Positions 16,156-29,000 of a stretch of DNA of 64,000 bases are shown piece by piece. The notes beneath the pieces are model-generated. The model did not search any database and was not told the origin of the DNA. It was given only the letters and a program-made list of their open reading frames with translations. Source of the stretch: an uncultured Candidatus Poseidoniales archaeon (GTDB lineage Archaea; Thermoplasmatota; Poseidoniia; Poseidoniales; Poseidoniaceae); NCBI GenBank assembly GCA_905182125.1, contig CAJJAV010000020.1:1-64000 (forward strand). The letters are read 5' to 3'. The translations under genes and the position numbers were made by a program. Each line of letters starts with the position of its first letter. Position 1 is the stretch's first letter.

Positions 16156-17176
16156 CTTCGATGCCAAGCCAGCCTGCAAATTGAGACCGAGCGTTCGGCC
16201 ACGGTGCAGGTTCAAGTGCATCGGTAAGGTGCAGACCCGACAAGAATTGTGCATGCATCGAATGCCAAGCCTCACCCTCGCAAGCCTCATTCCATCTGAA
16301 CAGTGGGTAACCATCGTCCTCCAAACGGTCAAGAAAGCCACGCTGAGCGGCGCTGATCAAGAGCGTGGGCACACCAAGCAAAGCCGCTTCACTCGCCATC
16401 GTCACCGATTGAGTGATCACGCCATCATGAGCTGAAAGTTCCTGAACAAGCGACCAAGGATTGCCTTCAAATGCTTCTTCATCGGCTTGTGTGATTTGCA
16501 AACCATCCAACACATCGTCAGGGAAATCAATCAGTTCACCTTGATCGTGAATCCCGTTTCCAATCAAACGACGTACAATGACCCTTGGCGGATTGCTCAC
16601 CGTCGGTGGCCGGATGCTTGGGCGCAGGTGGATGTGACCGTGAAGGCCATCAAGGCGGTGAACTGTTGCTTTCTTTATTGCTGCCAAAAGTCCACCATCA
16701 ATCGTTGAATCCCAATGCGTAGGGAGCACAAAATGCGTGGCGCTTCGTAATGCCAAGCGGTGAGCGGTATGGTTGACTTCGGTATCGCTGATGTACCAAC
16801 GCTGGGTGATGGATTTCAGGCTTCGTCGCAGCAATGCAGAACGCCACGCCAGCAGTTCAATCGATGCACCGACAACGACAATCCGTTCAATCGGTTGCGC
16901 GGCAGCGTTGCACTTGCGAAGGAAGGCATGGCTGGAAGCCAAGCGCTTGAGAGCAACCCGACGCTGTTTGGCACCAACAGGGCGTTCGACCCAGTGAGTC
17001 TGGCGGCGAGGTAAATGCCCATCACCGTGCTCGAGCAAGGACACTACTTCTTCTCGGCGGGTGGCGATGATGACGTCATTGCTTTGGCCAGCCCGCAAAA
17101 AAGGAGCCAGGAGACGGACATGCGCAGGGTGGTCCAAAACCCAACAGGTTCGCATAACCACGCCTTTGGCTCCCAT
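16145..17176 (-). CDS. DUF354 family protein (glycosyltransferase-like fold)
   Basis: A 343-aa protein resembling the archaeal DUF354 family, which is related to GT-B glycosyltransferases. The N-terminus gives the Rossmann strand CWVLDHPAHVRLLAPFLRAG and VIIATRREE. The second half has HDGVITQSVTMASEAALLGVPTLLI, the nucleotide-sugar-binding-like segment of the GT-B fold. The substrate is unknown; a role in surface glycan or lipid metabolism is inferred from its neighbours (isoprenyl synthase, phosphohexomutase). Start choice: ATG 17176 or Met8 (17155). It is divergent from ridA. Confidence 0.75.
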   Translation of the reverse strand: MGAKGVVMRTCWVLDHPAHVRLLAPFLRAGQSNDVIIATRREEVVSLLEHGDGHLPRRQTHWVERPVGAKQRRVALKRLASSHAFLRKCNAAAQPIERIVVVGASIELLAWRSALLRRSLKSITQRWYISDTEVNHTAHRLALRSATHFVLPTHWDSTIDGGLLAAIKKATVHRLDGLHGHIHLRPSIRPPTVSNPPRVIVRRLIGNGIHDQGELIDFPDDVLDGLQITQADEEAFEGNPWSLVQELSAHDGVITQSVTMASEAALLGVPTLLISAAQRGFLDRLEDDGYPLFRWNEACEGEAWHSMHAQFLSGLHLTDALEPAPWPNARSQFAGWLGIEVID

Positions 17177-17236
17177 GTTCTCAATGCATCGCTGTTTTGC
17201 GAGAAGTTGATGGGGCGCATCGACTCACATGGATGC

Positions 17237-17605
17237 ATGGAAAAGACGCGCATCGATCCGCCTGGCACCAAAAAATACGCACCTTATTCCCCCGGAGTGG
17301 TTGTTGGAAACACGATCTGGCTCTCAGGTCAGATCGACGTCGATGCAGGCGATACCATCGAAATCCAAACTCAAGGGGCGCTGAACAAAATCGAAGCATT
17401 GCTCGCTGAAGCAGGTGCAACAAAGCACGATGTTGTGTTTGCCCAAGTGTTGCTCAAATCCATGAGCCTCTACGCTCCAATGAACCAAGTTTACGGTGCA
17501 TGGGTTGACGATATGGACATCAAACCCGCTCGAGCTGCCTTTGCAGTCGACGCCCTTCCGGCTGATGCTTTGGTCGAAATCGTCGTTCAGGCAATCCGCA
17601 CATGA
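17237..17605 (+). CDS. ridA: RidA/YjgF family enamine/imine deaminase
   Basis: A 122-aa trimeric RidA-like protein that hydrolyses reactive 2-aminoacrylate-type imines from PLP enzymes. The PYSPGVVVGNTIWLSGQI start, the ALNKIEALLAEAGAT helix, and PARAAFAVDALPADALVEI at the C-terminus (conserved Arg and P..ALVEIE region) are typical. ATG 17237 gives the usual length; the open frame reaches back to 17015, but that overlaps the divergent DUF354 gene and is not family sequence. The next small gene follows after 9 bp. Confidence 0.93.
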   Translation: MEKTRIDPPGTKKYAPYSPGVVVGNTIWLSGQIDVDAGDTIEIQTQGALNKIEALLAEAGATKHDVVFAQVLLKSMSLYAPMNQVYGAWVDDMDIKPARAAFAVDALPADALVEIVVQAIRT

Positions 17606-17614
17606 GGCGATACA

Positions 17615-17797
17615 ATGCCGGGTTCACCCTACCTCGAAGAGCGGCCGAAAGGTTTGCTCACTTGGCCTGTGTTGATTGGGCGAGTCGCACCATTCGCGCT
17701 CATCGGCGTGGGCCTTTCTGTTTGGGCTGATGTTCTGTTTGAGGTGTTGGTTGTGATGACTGGCGCCCTGTTCCTCACTGCTTGGCTACGACGATAA
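17615..17797 (+). CDS. Small two-helix membrane protein
   Basis: A 60-aa protein preceded by GAGGCGAT. It contains two hydrophobic segments (about 17-35 and 38-56; LIGRVAPFALIGVGLSVWAD and LFEVLVVMTGALFLTAWL) and ends RR. It lies 9 bp after ridA and 44 bp before the phosphohexomutase gene on the same strand. No family is recognised, and the function is unknown. Confidence 0.55.
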   Translation: MPGSPYLEERPKGLLTWPVLIGRVAPFALIGVGLSVWADVLFEVLVVMTGALFLTAWLRR

Positions 17798-17841
17798 AGC
17801 CGCATAGGCATGCTTGAAAGGGTCAGCCCAGTGGACTTGGC

Positions 17842-19287
17842 ATGGACGAGTGGCCTGTTCAATGCTTCAAAGCCTACGACATTCGAGGGCTTTCCAACGG
17901 TGATGGGTCTGGCGAATTAACGCCGCCGTTTGCCTACCGACTCGGACGGGCCATGGCCACCTACCTCGGCTGCGATGCTTTTGCCGTTGGGCGAGACATT
18001 CGTGATTCCTCACCTGCGCTCACCCGTGAACTCATTCGTGGCCTCGTCGAGGGCGGTGTTGAAGTTCATGACTTGGGCATTGTTTCCACAGGTTGCGTCT
18101 ATCACGCATGCTGGACGCTCCCGGTTGATGGTGGCGTAATGGTCACTGCAAGTCATCTTTCAATGCCGACGCACAACGGTTTCAAGATGTGCCGCGGAAC
18201 ACTGCCCCTTGCTGGTGAAGAAATTCAGGAACTCAAGGATGTGTTCTTGGCTGGTGAGTTCCGAGTTGGTGAAGGCAGCGTTCGTGACACGCCTCACCTC
18301 GACACCTACATCGAAGCCATCCTCGAATCAACAGGTCCAATTGCTCGTCCTGTCAAAGTAGCCGTCGATTGTGGCAACGCCGTACCTGGTCCTGCAATGT
18401 CTGTTTTGCTTGACCGCATGGGCGTGGATCACGTCGACCTGTACTGCGATTGGGACGCCAGTGAACCGAACCACGGGGCGGATCCAACACGACCAAAGAA
18501 CATGGTCGATTTGGGCAAGGCTGTCGTCGAGCATGGTTGTGAATTCGGCCTTGGTGCTGATGGCGATGGTGACCGAATTGGTGCTGTTGATGAAGCTGGC
18601 CGATTCATCTATCCAGACCGTTTGATCGCACTGATGGGCGAAGATGTCCTCGCCAATGTTCCAGAGGACGCAAGCGATGAAGCAAAGACCATTGTTTACG
18701 ATGTCAAGTGTTCATTGAACGTGGAAACTGCAATCCTCAACGCCGGCGGTGTGCCTCACATGGCACGAACTGGCCACTCATTCATGAAGCGGGTGCTCGC
18801 TGAGATGCCCGAGTGTTTGATGGCTGCTGAAATGAGCGGTCACATCTTCCTTGCTGACCGCGGCTGGTATGGCTTTGATTGCTCACTGTACAACGCAGCT
18901 CGCCTGATTGAGTTGTGGAGCCGGAAAGCAGCACCAAGCGAAAATGGCCCTACCTTTTCAAACGAATTAGATCGCCTTGCACCGGGGTTGCCAACAACAG
19001 GTGAGGTCAAGGTTCCTTGCGAAGAAGCCGACAAGTTGCCCGTGGTTGCTGCAATCACTGAAGCATTCAGCGACCGGGAATCTTCCACGGTTGATGGCGT
19101 TCGTGTTCGGTTCAACTACGATGGTGAATACTGTGGTTGGTACTTGGCTCGTAAATCCAACACTGAATCTGTGCTGGTGATGCGCGCAGAAGCTCGTACG
19201 GATGCTTACCTTGCTTTGATGATGGACGAAATCAAGACCAAGGTTGAACCATTGATCAACATTGAGAAGTTGCTCACTTCATTTTGA
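17842..19287 (+). CDS. Phosphomannomutase/phosphoglucomutase (alpha-D-phosphohexomutase)
   Basis: A 481-aa enzyme interconverting hexose 1- and 6-phosphates for nucleotide-sugar and glycan synthesis. It shows FKAYDIRG at the N-terminus and the phosphoserine loop TASHLSMPTHNGFK (Ser104; the usual TASHNP is altered to TASHLS, with two extra residues before HNG). The metal loop GADGDGDRIG and the sugar-binding AEMSGHIF are intact, followed by the C-terminal phosphate-binding domain. Whether it prefers glucose, mannose or glucosamine phosphate cannot be told by eye. Confidence 0.93.
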   Translation: MDEWPVQCFKAYDIRGLSNGDGSGELTPPFAYRLGRAMATYLGCDAFAVGRDIRDSSPALTRELIRGLVEGGVEVHDLGIVSTGCVYHACWTLPVDGGVMVTASHLSMPTHNGFKMCRGTLPLAGEEIQELKDVFLAGEFRVGEGSVRDTPHLDTYIEAILESTGPIARPVKVAVDCGNAVPGPAMSVLLDRMGVDHVDLYCDWDASEPNHGADPTRPKNMVDLGKAVVEHGCEFGLGADGDGDRIGAVDEAGRFIYPDRLIALMGEDVLANVPEDASDEAKTIVYDVKCSLNVETAILNAGGVPHMARTGHSFMKRVLAEMPECLMAAEMSGHIFLADRGWYGFDCSLYNAARLIELWSRKAAPSENGPTFSNELDRLAPGLPTTGEVKVPCEEADKLPVVAAITEAFSDRESSTVDGVRVRFNYDGEYCGWYLARKSNTESVLVMRAEARTDAYLALMMDEIKTKVEPLINIEKLLTSF

Positions 19288-19293
19288 AGTGAA

Positions 19294-20001
19294 TCAAACA
19301 TCGGTAATTTCGATGAACGGTGCAATGGTGTAATCGAAGACGATCAGTTCGACGAGGTAGGAAACATCCTCGCCGTCGTCGCTGTGCATACAGCCTGCTC
19401 CACCGCCAGATTCTGCTGCGACTGAAACACTTGCGTTGTAAGATCCAAGACCGGCACCCATGGCATCGATTTGCTCAACAATTTCAGATTCCGAAAGACC
19501 GGATATGACACCTATCATTGAGTCATTGTACCAAATGGCTTCGGCTGCATGGCTTCCGCCCTGTCCGCCGTTTTGGCCGTCGGCGCTTCCGGTAAAGCCA
19601 GCGTGTTCAGCAGCTCCGGTGATTGTATCTGCTTGGTTGTTGTTATTTCCGGGTAAACCACAAGTAATACCGCCCCCGGTTTCATCATCGGCCCCATAGG
19701 TCATCGTCAACCGAACACCAACGATGTTCATGTCTTCAGCGCCATCAAGAGCGTCGGTGTGAAGGTCTTCGATCTCGAATGTGGTTCCATCTGCGATGTA
19801 TTCCCCACCGCTTGCTAATTCAACGTACATGAGTTCGCCCGAGACTTCGTAATCACGCACGCCACCCATGCCAGTAGCACCAGCAACTCCGCTTGCAGCG
19901 AAGGAGAAATACGCTGGGAAGGCAAGCAGAAAGAAGACGATGGAAGCCACCATGATCTGTTTATCTGAATCTGTTTTGAGATCATCAAAGGTCCACATCA
20001 A
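19294..20001 (-). CDS. Membrane-anchored acidic extracellular hypothetical protein
   Basis: A 235-aa protein with a short cytoplasmic N-terminus (WTFDDLKTDSDKQ), one transmembrane helix (about 15-38, IMVASIVFFLLAFPAYFSFAA) and a Gly/Asp-rich extracellular domain with two cysteines. No family is recognised. It lies about 48 bp downstream of the giant surface-protein gene on the same strand and may be co-transcribed with it as a partner or assembly factor; that is inference from position. Confidence 0.65.
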   Translation of the reverse strand: MMWTFDDLKTDSDKQIMVASIVFFLLAFPAYFSFAASGVAGATGMGGVRDYEVSGELMYVELASGGEYIADGTTFEIEDLHTDALDGAEDMNIVGVRLTMTYGADDETGGGITCGLPGNNNNQADTITGAAEHAGFTGSADGQNGGQGGSHAAEAIWYNDSMIGVISGLSESEIVEQIDAMGAGLGSYNASVSVAAESGGGAGCMHSDDGEDVSYLVELIVFDYTIAPFIEITDV

Positions 20002-20049
20002 GCCTCGCCCCTACCCCAACGAGGTGGTATTGACCTCTATGACTTTCGG

Positions 20050-23000
20050 TCAACTGCTGGATTCAACAGGTTTGTCCTCGACCTCGTCTTCTCCTTGTAT
20101 GAGACGCGCCTTTTCTTCATCACTGATGATTCGCTCATAGGCCACTAGGCCAACGAGGAGAAGGAGCAATGCAATCAGTGGACAAATCCAATACATGCTG
20201 AAGCTTTGTTCGGGAACAACAACCGGTTCAGGCAGTACGAACACTCCTGCTTCGGTTTCATTGCGTACCGAAACGACGTCAAACGTTGAGTTGGTTTCGA
20301 TGATTTCAATCATCAACGATATGTTCACTGGCAGCATTTTCCCTCGAACTTGAACGGTGTAGGTTGTGAGGTTTTGAGGGACAAGACCAAACCCTGAAAT
20401 CACACCACCTTCGAAGGTGAATCCATCAGGGAGGGCCGGTGTAATGCTCCAGACCGGTTCGTCATCTTCATCGAAGTAATACAGCGGCTCTAACGTACCA
20501 ATGCTCTCGTTGAGGTCGAGCACAAAGAGCGTTGTTGGGTAACGGGCAAGGAAGAGTGGTTGATTGATGACGAGGGTGAATGTTGAGTTGGCGGAACCAC
20601 CTGAGTTGTTTCCCCAAACGGTGAAAACGCTCTCTGAAAGGTTTGTTTCGGGTACGCCGAGAATCTGACCGTCTGCCAACCACAAACCATCTGGCAGCGG
20701 TGGTTCGATGGCCCATGTGTCCACCATACCACCGCCAAGCGTTGGAACAATGTAGCTCCAAGAGACCCCGTTGACGAGTTCAAAGACAATCGTTGGGTAA
20801 CTGATGCTTGCAACTGGTTCTAACACCGTCAGGGTGAATGAAACGAAACTCGAACCCCCGGTGTTGTTCGCCCACACTGTGTAGTTCATCAGTGTCCTGT
20901 TAGCGAGCGATGTACCGTGGATTACGCCGTCCACCAAGGTGATGCCCGGTGGAAGAGCAGGTTCAATTTCCCAAGAGGCTACAAATCCGCCACTGTTGTT
21001 GATGGTGAAGTTGAGTTCACCTTCACTGCGAGTTAACACATAGTCGTTCATTTCAATCGAGAGGTTCGCTTGAGGTTCGAGCACGGTCAGGTAGAGCATC
21101 ACTGAAACTGAGCCGCCGCTGTTGGTCGCTGTTACTGTGAAGACGGTTTCGCTCAAGTTGAGAAGCGAGGTGCCCGAGACTGTGCCGTTAGCAAAAATGA
21201 GCCCATCAGGAAGCGCTGGACTGATCGTCCATGCCTCGACAAATCCGCCCGTGGAAATCGAAGTGTGCGGCGTCATCGCCTCATAGCGCATCAAAGTAAG
21301 GTTGTCAGGAGAAAAACCGATGATAGGGAGTGGCTCATTCACGGTGATGGAAACGGTTGTTGAAGCCGAACCACCACTGTGGTTAGCCCAAACAGTGTAG
21401 ACGATGGCGGTGGTGTTCTCGAGAGGAGTTCCTGAGATGGTGCCGTCGAAGAAAGTCAAACCAAGAGGGAGTTCAGGTTCAATCGCCCATGAGGAAGGCA
21501 TGCCTTGGCTCAGTGTGGGAATCGCCGGGGTCATGACAACGCCTCTTGTCAGGCCAAGGGTGGCTGGATCGTAAACAAGAACACCAAGTGGCTCAAGGAT
21601 GGTGATGTTGATCGATGCTGAGATTGAACCACCAGTGGTGTTGGCAAATATGGTGTAGTTCGTACGCGTCATGTTGACCAATGGCGTACCTGTGATGGCG
21701 CCATCAGCGAAGATGAGCCCCGATGGAAGGCCAGGATAAATCGCCCAGACTTCTACGTTCCCGCCGCTAACGGACGGAGCGAACGTGTTCATGGCCACGG
21801 TCCGAATCAACGTGATGTTTTCTGGAGTGTAAGACAGCGAAACCACCGGTTCAAAAATGGTGATGTTGATGGTTGCTGAAGAAACACCGCCGCTGTTGTT
21901 CGCCCAAACAGTAAACATTGTGATTGTGAGATTGACCGTTGGTGTGCCAGACACCATACCGGTATTGAAGTTCAATCCGGTTGGCAAATCGGGGTAAATT
22001 TCCCATGTCTCGACAGCCCCACCAGAATAGGTTGGGGAGAGCGGAGCGATGATTTCTCCGCGGATGAGTTGTAAATCAGATGGATTATAGGACAGATCTC
22101 CGTTTGGTTCGACGATTGTAATGTTGATCGAATGAGAAGCTGATCCACCAGTATTGTTGGCCCATACGATGTAGGAAGTGCGCGTCATGTTTACCGTTGG
22201 AGTGCCTGAAATAACACCGTCAGTGAAGAGCAATCCTGCAGGAAGGTCAGGATGAATGGACCACGAGTCAATGATGCCTGTGACACTTGGATTCATCGAA
22301 GCCATGGTCACTGCTCGCACAAGGCTACGGTTCTCAGGGTTGTACTCAAGGTTGGGTGCGACGTCCACAACGGTGATGTTGAACCAAGCATCGGTTGAAC
22401 CGCCGGTGTTGTTGGCAAACACTTGGAAGGCAGTCCGGGTCATTGTGACAGTTGGTGTACCCCATACGCTGCCATTCGTGGAACCGAAGTTCAGTCCTGT
22501 CGGCAGGCTTCCAACAAGCGCCCAAGAGGCGATATCCCCTGGCCCTGTTAGCGTTGCAAGAAGAGGCATCATTGCAGTGTTATTGGTGAGGTCAAGATCA
22601 TTGATGGCATAGGTCAGTACGGGAACTTGATCGACCACTGTGATGTTGAGGTAAGCCGTTGCTGTACCACCAGTGTTTGTTCCACTGATGACGAACGAGG
22701 TGCGAACAAGCAAGGCTGTTGGCGTGCCACTGATGGTTCCAGTCAAGGTTGAGAACACCAGACCATCTGGAAGGCTTGGAGCGATGGTCCACGATACAAT
22801 GTCGCCAGCGCCGGTGATGGTTGGCGCCAGTGGCAAATCACTCGAAGCGGTGTTGTTGATCATATCCAAATCGTTAGGCGTGAACGCAAGCGTTGGGACT
22901 TGATCAACCACAGTGATGTTGAGATAAGCAGTTGTTGAACCGCCTGTGTTGGTCCCTCTAATGATGAACATGGTTTTGGAAATTAATTCAGTCGGTGTGC

Positions 23001-26000
23001 CGCTGAGAACACCAGTCGAACTGGACAGAGAGAGGCCTGTCGGTAGAGCAGGGCTGGCTGGATCAAGGGCCCAAGATACAATGGCTCCAAGACCGGTGAT
23101 GGTTGGTGACAATGGGAGGTCACTCGAGGCTGTGTTATTGGTCATGCTCAAGTCGTTTGGAGAATAGGCGATGACTGGAAGTGCATCGTTGACAACAATC
23201 GTGATCGCAGCCGTATCGCTGCCACCGGTGTTGGTTGCTGTGACCGTGTAGGCCGTTGAAACGGACAGCACCGTCGGCGTTCCACTGATTGCACCGGTCG
23301 AGGTGTCAAAGACAAGGCCTGTTGGAAGTGTTGGCGAAATTGACCAAGAGACGATCGCTCCACCGCTTGTGGTTGGTGTCACAGTCGTCATCGCCGTGCC
23401 CTTGGTCAGCGTGAACGCATTTGGAGAGTAGGCAATGACTGGAAGTTCGTCGTTGACAACAATCGTGACCGCAGCCGTATCGCTGCCGCCGGTGTTGGTT
23501 GCTGTCACCGTGTAGGCCGTTGAAACGGACAGCACCGTCGGCGTTCCACTGATTGCACCGGTTGAAGTGTCAAACGCAAGACCTGTTGGAAGTGTTGGGG
23601 AAATGGACCAAGAGACGATCGCTCCACCGCTTGTGGTTGGGGTCACAGTCGTCATCGCCGTGCCTTTGGTCAGCGTGAACGCATTTGGAGAATAGACAAT
23701 GACTGGAAGTTCGTCGTTGACAACAATCGTGACCGCAGCCGTATCGCTGCCGCCGGTGTTGGTTGCTGTGACCGTGTAGGCCGTTGAAACGGACAGCACC
23801 GTCGGCGTTCCACTGATCGCACCGGTCGAGGTGTCAAAGACAAGGCCTGTTGGAAGTGTTGGCGAAATTGACCAAGAGACGATCGCTCCACCGCTTGTGG
23901 TTGGGGTCACAGTCGTCATCGCCGTGCCCTTGGTCAGCGTGAACGCATTTGGAGAATAGACAATGACTGGAAGTTCGTCGTTGACAACAATCGTGACCGC
24001 AGCCGTATCGCTGCCGCCGGTGTTGGTTGCTGTGACAGTGTAGGCCGTTGAAACGGACAGCACCGTCGGCGTTCCACTGATTGCACCTGTTGAAGTGTCA
24101 AAGGCAAGACCAGTTGGTAACGTTGGCGAAATTGACCAAGAGACGATCGCTCCACCGCTTGTGGTTGGTGTCACAGTCGTCATCGCCGTGCCTTTGGTCA
24201 GCGTGAACGCATTTGGAGAATAGACAATGACTGGAAGTTCGTCGTTGACAACAATCGTCACCGTCGTTGTAGACGTACCGCCAGAATTTCGTGCCGTGAT
24301 AGTATATGTTGTAGTGGAAGTGACCGCCGTTGGTGTTCCGGATATTTTACCTTGCCCGATTTCGAAAGTCAATCCTGCAGGCAAGCTAGGTGAAATGGAG
24401 TATGCGAGAAGATTCGAAGCCGGGTCCAAAACTGCATATGCAAGATTGTCACCGGTATCTTCGTAATACGAAACATGCACTCGCCCACTGGAATCAACCG
24501 CCATAGAACCATCTTGACCGTTCACATCAAGAACAGAAATGACCCAAGAACCAGTCTTGTCGGTGGCATATTGCAACGCACCTTCTGTGTAGTCAAAATA
24601 TGAGATATGGACTTTTTGACTGGAGTCTACATCGAGTGATGAATCATAGCCTACGGCCCCTGATGAATCGATAAGTGTATTGACCCACGAACCGGTTTTA
24701 TCTGTGGAATACCTCAAATCCTTGTTTAATACATCGAAATTCGAGATGTGGATCTTATCGTTTGAGTCAACAGCAAGTGATGTATGGTACCCAGAGGAAC
24801 CGGTTGAATCAACAGCAGTATAAGCCCAACTTCCTGCCTTGTTTGTAGCATATTTCAAACCTGAAGAACCATACGAAATATGGATGTAGTCGTTGGAATC
24901 GATCCCAATCGAGGTGTAAATACCCGTACTTCCGCTCGAGTCGAGAGTTGAAAGAACCCAGCTACCTGTCTTGTTTGTAGCGTACCTGAGGTCGGTATTA
25001 CTTTCATCATGATACGAGATGTGGACATCATTATTTGAATCAAGAGCGATTGAAGAATACTTGCCAACATTACTTGTCATGTCAAGAGAAGAAACCACCC
25101 ATGCACCACTCGCATCGGTAGCGTACTTCAGATCGTCATTGGTGTCATCATAGTAAGAAATATGCACATTGCCATTCGAGTCAATCGCAATTGAAGGGTA
25201 CTTGCCAACAAAGCCAGTGCTGTCAACGGTGCTTGAAACCCAAGAACCGCTTTTATCAGTCGTGTACTTGAGAGCGGTGTTCGAAGCATCATATTGTGCG
25301 ATGTGGATATAGCCGTTTGAGTCAACTGCTATAGATGATTGTTGGCCCACATATCCTGTTGAATCCAATACCCCCGATGGAATAACGCCGCCTGAATTAA
25401 TTGCTACAGCAGCCGTCATAGCTGAGCTGTTTGTCAAGGTAAACGTGCTTGGAGAATAAGAAATTGAAGGTGCCTCATCGTTGACAACAATCGTCACCGC
25501 AGCCGTATCGCTGCCACCAGTGTTGGTCGCTGTCACCGTGTAGGCCGTTGAAACGGACAGCACCGTCGGCGTTCCACTGATTGCACCGGTCGAGGTATCA
25601 AAGGCAAGGCCTGTTGGTAGCGTTGGCGAAATTGACCAGGACACGATCGTTCCACCGCTTGTGGTTGGTGTCACAGTCGTCATCGCCGTGCCCTTAGTGA
25701 GCGTGAGGCTGCTTGGAGAATAGGCGATGACTGGAACTGCGTCGTTGACAACAATCGTCACCGCAGCCGTATCACTGCCACCGGTGTTGGTTGCAGTCAC
25801 CGTGTAGGCCGCTGAAACGGACAACACCGTCGGCGTTCCACTGATTGCACCGGTCGAGGTGTCAAAGGCAAGACCAGTTGGTAACGTTGGTGAAATTGAC
25901 CAAGAGACGATCGCTCCACCGCTTGCTGTTGGTGTCACAGTCGTCATTGTCGTGCCCTTGGTGAGTGTGAACGCATTTGGAGAATAGGTAATGACTGGAA

Positions 26001-29000
26001 GTGCATCGTTGACAACAATCGTGACCGCAGCCGTATCACTGCCACCAGTGTTGGTTGCTGTGACCGTGTAGGCCGTTGAAACGGACAGCACCGTCGGCGT
26101 TCCACTGATCGCACCGGTCGAGGTGTCAAAGACAAGGCCTGTTGGCAGTGTTGGCGAAATTGACCAAGAGACGATCGCTCCACCGCTTGTGGTTGGGGTC
26201 ACAGTCGTCATCGCCGTGCCCTTGGTGAGTGTGAACGAGCTTGGAGAATAGGTAATGACTGGAAGTGCATCGTTGACAACAATCGTGACGGTTGCCGTAT
26301 CGCTTCCACCGGTGTTGGTTGCAGTCACAGTGTAGGCCGTTGAAACGGACAACACCGTCGGCGTTCCACTGATTGCACCGGTCGAGGTGTCAAAGGCAAG
26401 ACCTGATGGAAGTGTTGGCGAAATTGACCAGGACACGATCGTTCCACCGCTTGTGGTTGGTGTCACAGTCGTCATCGCCGTGCCCTTGGTGAGTGTGAGG
26501 CTGCTTGGAGAATAGGCGATGACTGGAAGTTCGTCGTTGACAACAATCGTCACCGCAGCCGTATCGCTGCCACCAGTATTGGTCGCTGTCACCGTGTAGG
26601 CCGTTGAAACGGACAGCACCGTCGGCGTTCCACTGATTGCACCGGTCGAGGTGTCAAAGGCAAGGCCTGTTGGTAACGTTGGCGAAATTGACCAAGAGAC
26701 GATCGCTCCACCGCTCACCGTTGGCGTGTTCGTCGTCATCGCCGTTCCCTTGGTCAGCGTGAGGCTGCTTGGAGAATAGACAATGACTGGAAGTTCGTCG
26801 TTGACAACAATCGTGACGGTTGCCGTATCGCTTCCACCGGTGTTGGTTGCTGTGACAGTGTAGGCCGCTGAAACGGACAGCACCGTTGGCGTTCCACTGA
26901 TTGCACCGGTCGAGGTGTCAAAGGCAAGACCAGTTGGTAACGTTGGTGAAATTGACCAGGACACGATCGTTCCACCGCTTGTGGTTGGGTGTCACAGTCG
27001 TCATCGCCGTTCCCTTGGTGAGTGTGAACGCATTTGGAGAATAGGCAATGACTGGAACTGCATCGTTGACAACAATCGTGACTGTCGTTGTTCCCGTACC
27101 CCCAGAATTACGAGCTGTGATGGTGTAGGTCGCTGAAGATGAGGTGGCGGTCGGCGTTCCCGAAATCTCACCCGTACCCAAATCCAAACTCAATCCTGCA
27201 GGTAGGGCTGGACTGACCGAATAGCCAAGCACATTCGAAGAAGAATCAAGAACGATATACTTGATGGCATTATCGGTAGCGTCACGATAGGAAATGTGCA
27301 CAGCATCATTGGAATCAATGGCGATAGAGGTGTGAGAGCCCACAAATCCAGATGTATCGATCGAAGTGGTGACCCAAGAACCGCTCTTATCGGTCGCATA
27401 CTTGAGGTCCTCATTGGTGTCGTCACGATAGGAAATGTGCACAGCATCGTTGGAATCAATGGCGATGGAGGTGTAATAGCCAACATTTCCAGAGGTATCG
27501 ATCGAAGTGGTGACCCAAGAGCCGCTCTTATCAGTCGCATACTTGAGGTCCCCATTGGTGGCGTCATAATAGGAAATGTGCACGTCATCGTTGGAATCAA
27601 TGGCGATGGAGGTGTCATAGCCAACATTTCCAGATGTATCAATCGAAGAGGTGACCCAAGAACCGCTCTTATCGGTCGCATACTTGAGGTCCTCATTGGT
27701 GTCGTCAAGATAGGAAATGTGAACATCATCATTGGAATCAATGGCGATGGAGGTGTGTCGGACATCATTTCCAGATGTATCAATCGAAGTGGTGACCCAA
27801 GAACCGCTCTTATCGGTTGCATACTTGAGGTCGCCATTGGTGGCGTCACGATAGGAAATGTGCACATCATCATTGGAATCAATGGCGATGGAGGTGTATT
27901 GGCCAACATTTCCAGAGGTGTCAATCGAAGTGGTGACCCAAGAACCGCTCTTATCGGTTGCATACTTGAGGTCGCCATTTGGTACCAGTAGGAAATGTGC
28001 ACATCATCATTGGAATCAATGGCGATGGAGGTGTGCCAGCCAACACTTCCACAGGTATCGATCGAAGTGGTGACCCAAGAACCGCTCTTATCGGTTGCAT
28101 ACATGAGGTCGAAATTGGTGATTTGATAGTAGGAAATGTGCTTGTATCCATTCGAATCAAGGGCGATTGAGATGAAAAGGCCATGATTGCTTCCAGAGCT
28201 GACAATGCCCGATGGAATCGCACCACCTGTATTGGTTGGTGTCGCTGTTGGTGACATGGCAGTTCCCTTGGTGAGGGTGAGGCTGCTTGGAGAATAGACG
28301 ATGACTGGAACTGCGTCGTTGACAACAATCGTCACCGCAGCCGTATCGCTTCCACCGGTGTTGGTCGCTGTCACCGTGTAGGCCGCTGAAACGGACAACA
28401 CCGTCGGCGTTCCACTGATTGCACCGGTCGAGGTGTCAAAGGCAAGGCCTGTTGGTAACGTTGGCGAAATTGACCAGGAACGATCGCTCCACCGCTTGTG
28501 GTTGGGGTCACAGTCGTCATCGCCGTTCCCTTGGTGAGTGTGAACGAGCTTGGAGAATAGGTAATGACTGGAAGTGCATCGTTGACAACAATCGTCACCG
28601 CAGCCGTATCGCTGCCACCGGTGTTGGTCGCTGTGACCGTGTAGACCGCTGAAACGGACAACACCGTCGGCGTTCCACTGATCGCACCTGTTGAAGTGTC
28701 AAAGGCAAGGCCTGTTGGTAACGTTGGCGAAATTGACCAAGAGACGATCGCTCCACCGCTTGTGGTTGGGGTCACAGTCGTCATCGCCGTTCCCTTGGTG
28801 AGCGTGAACGCATTTGGAGAATAGACAATGACTGGAACTGCATCGTTGACAACAATCGTGACTGTCGTTGTCCCCGTGCCCCCAGAATTACGAGCGGTGA
28901 TGGTGTAGGTCGCTGAAGATGAGGTGGCGGTCGGCGTTCCCGAAATCTCACCCGTACCCAAATCCAAACTCAATCCTGCAGGCAGGGCTGGACTGACCGA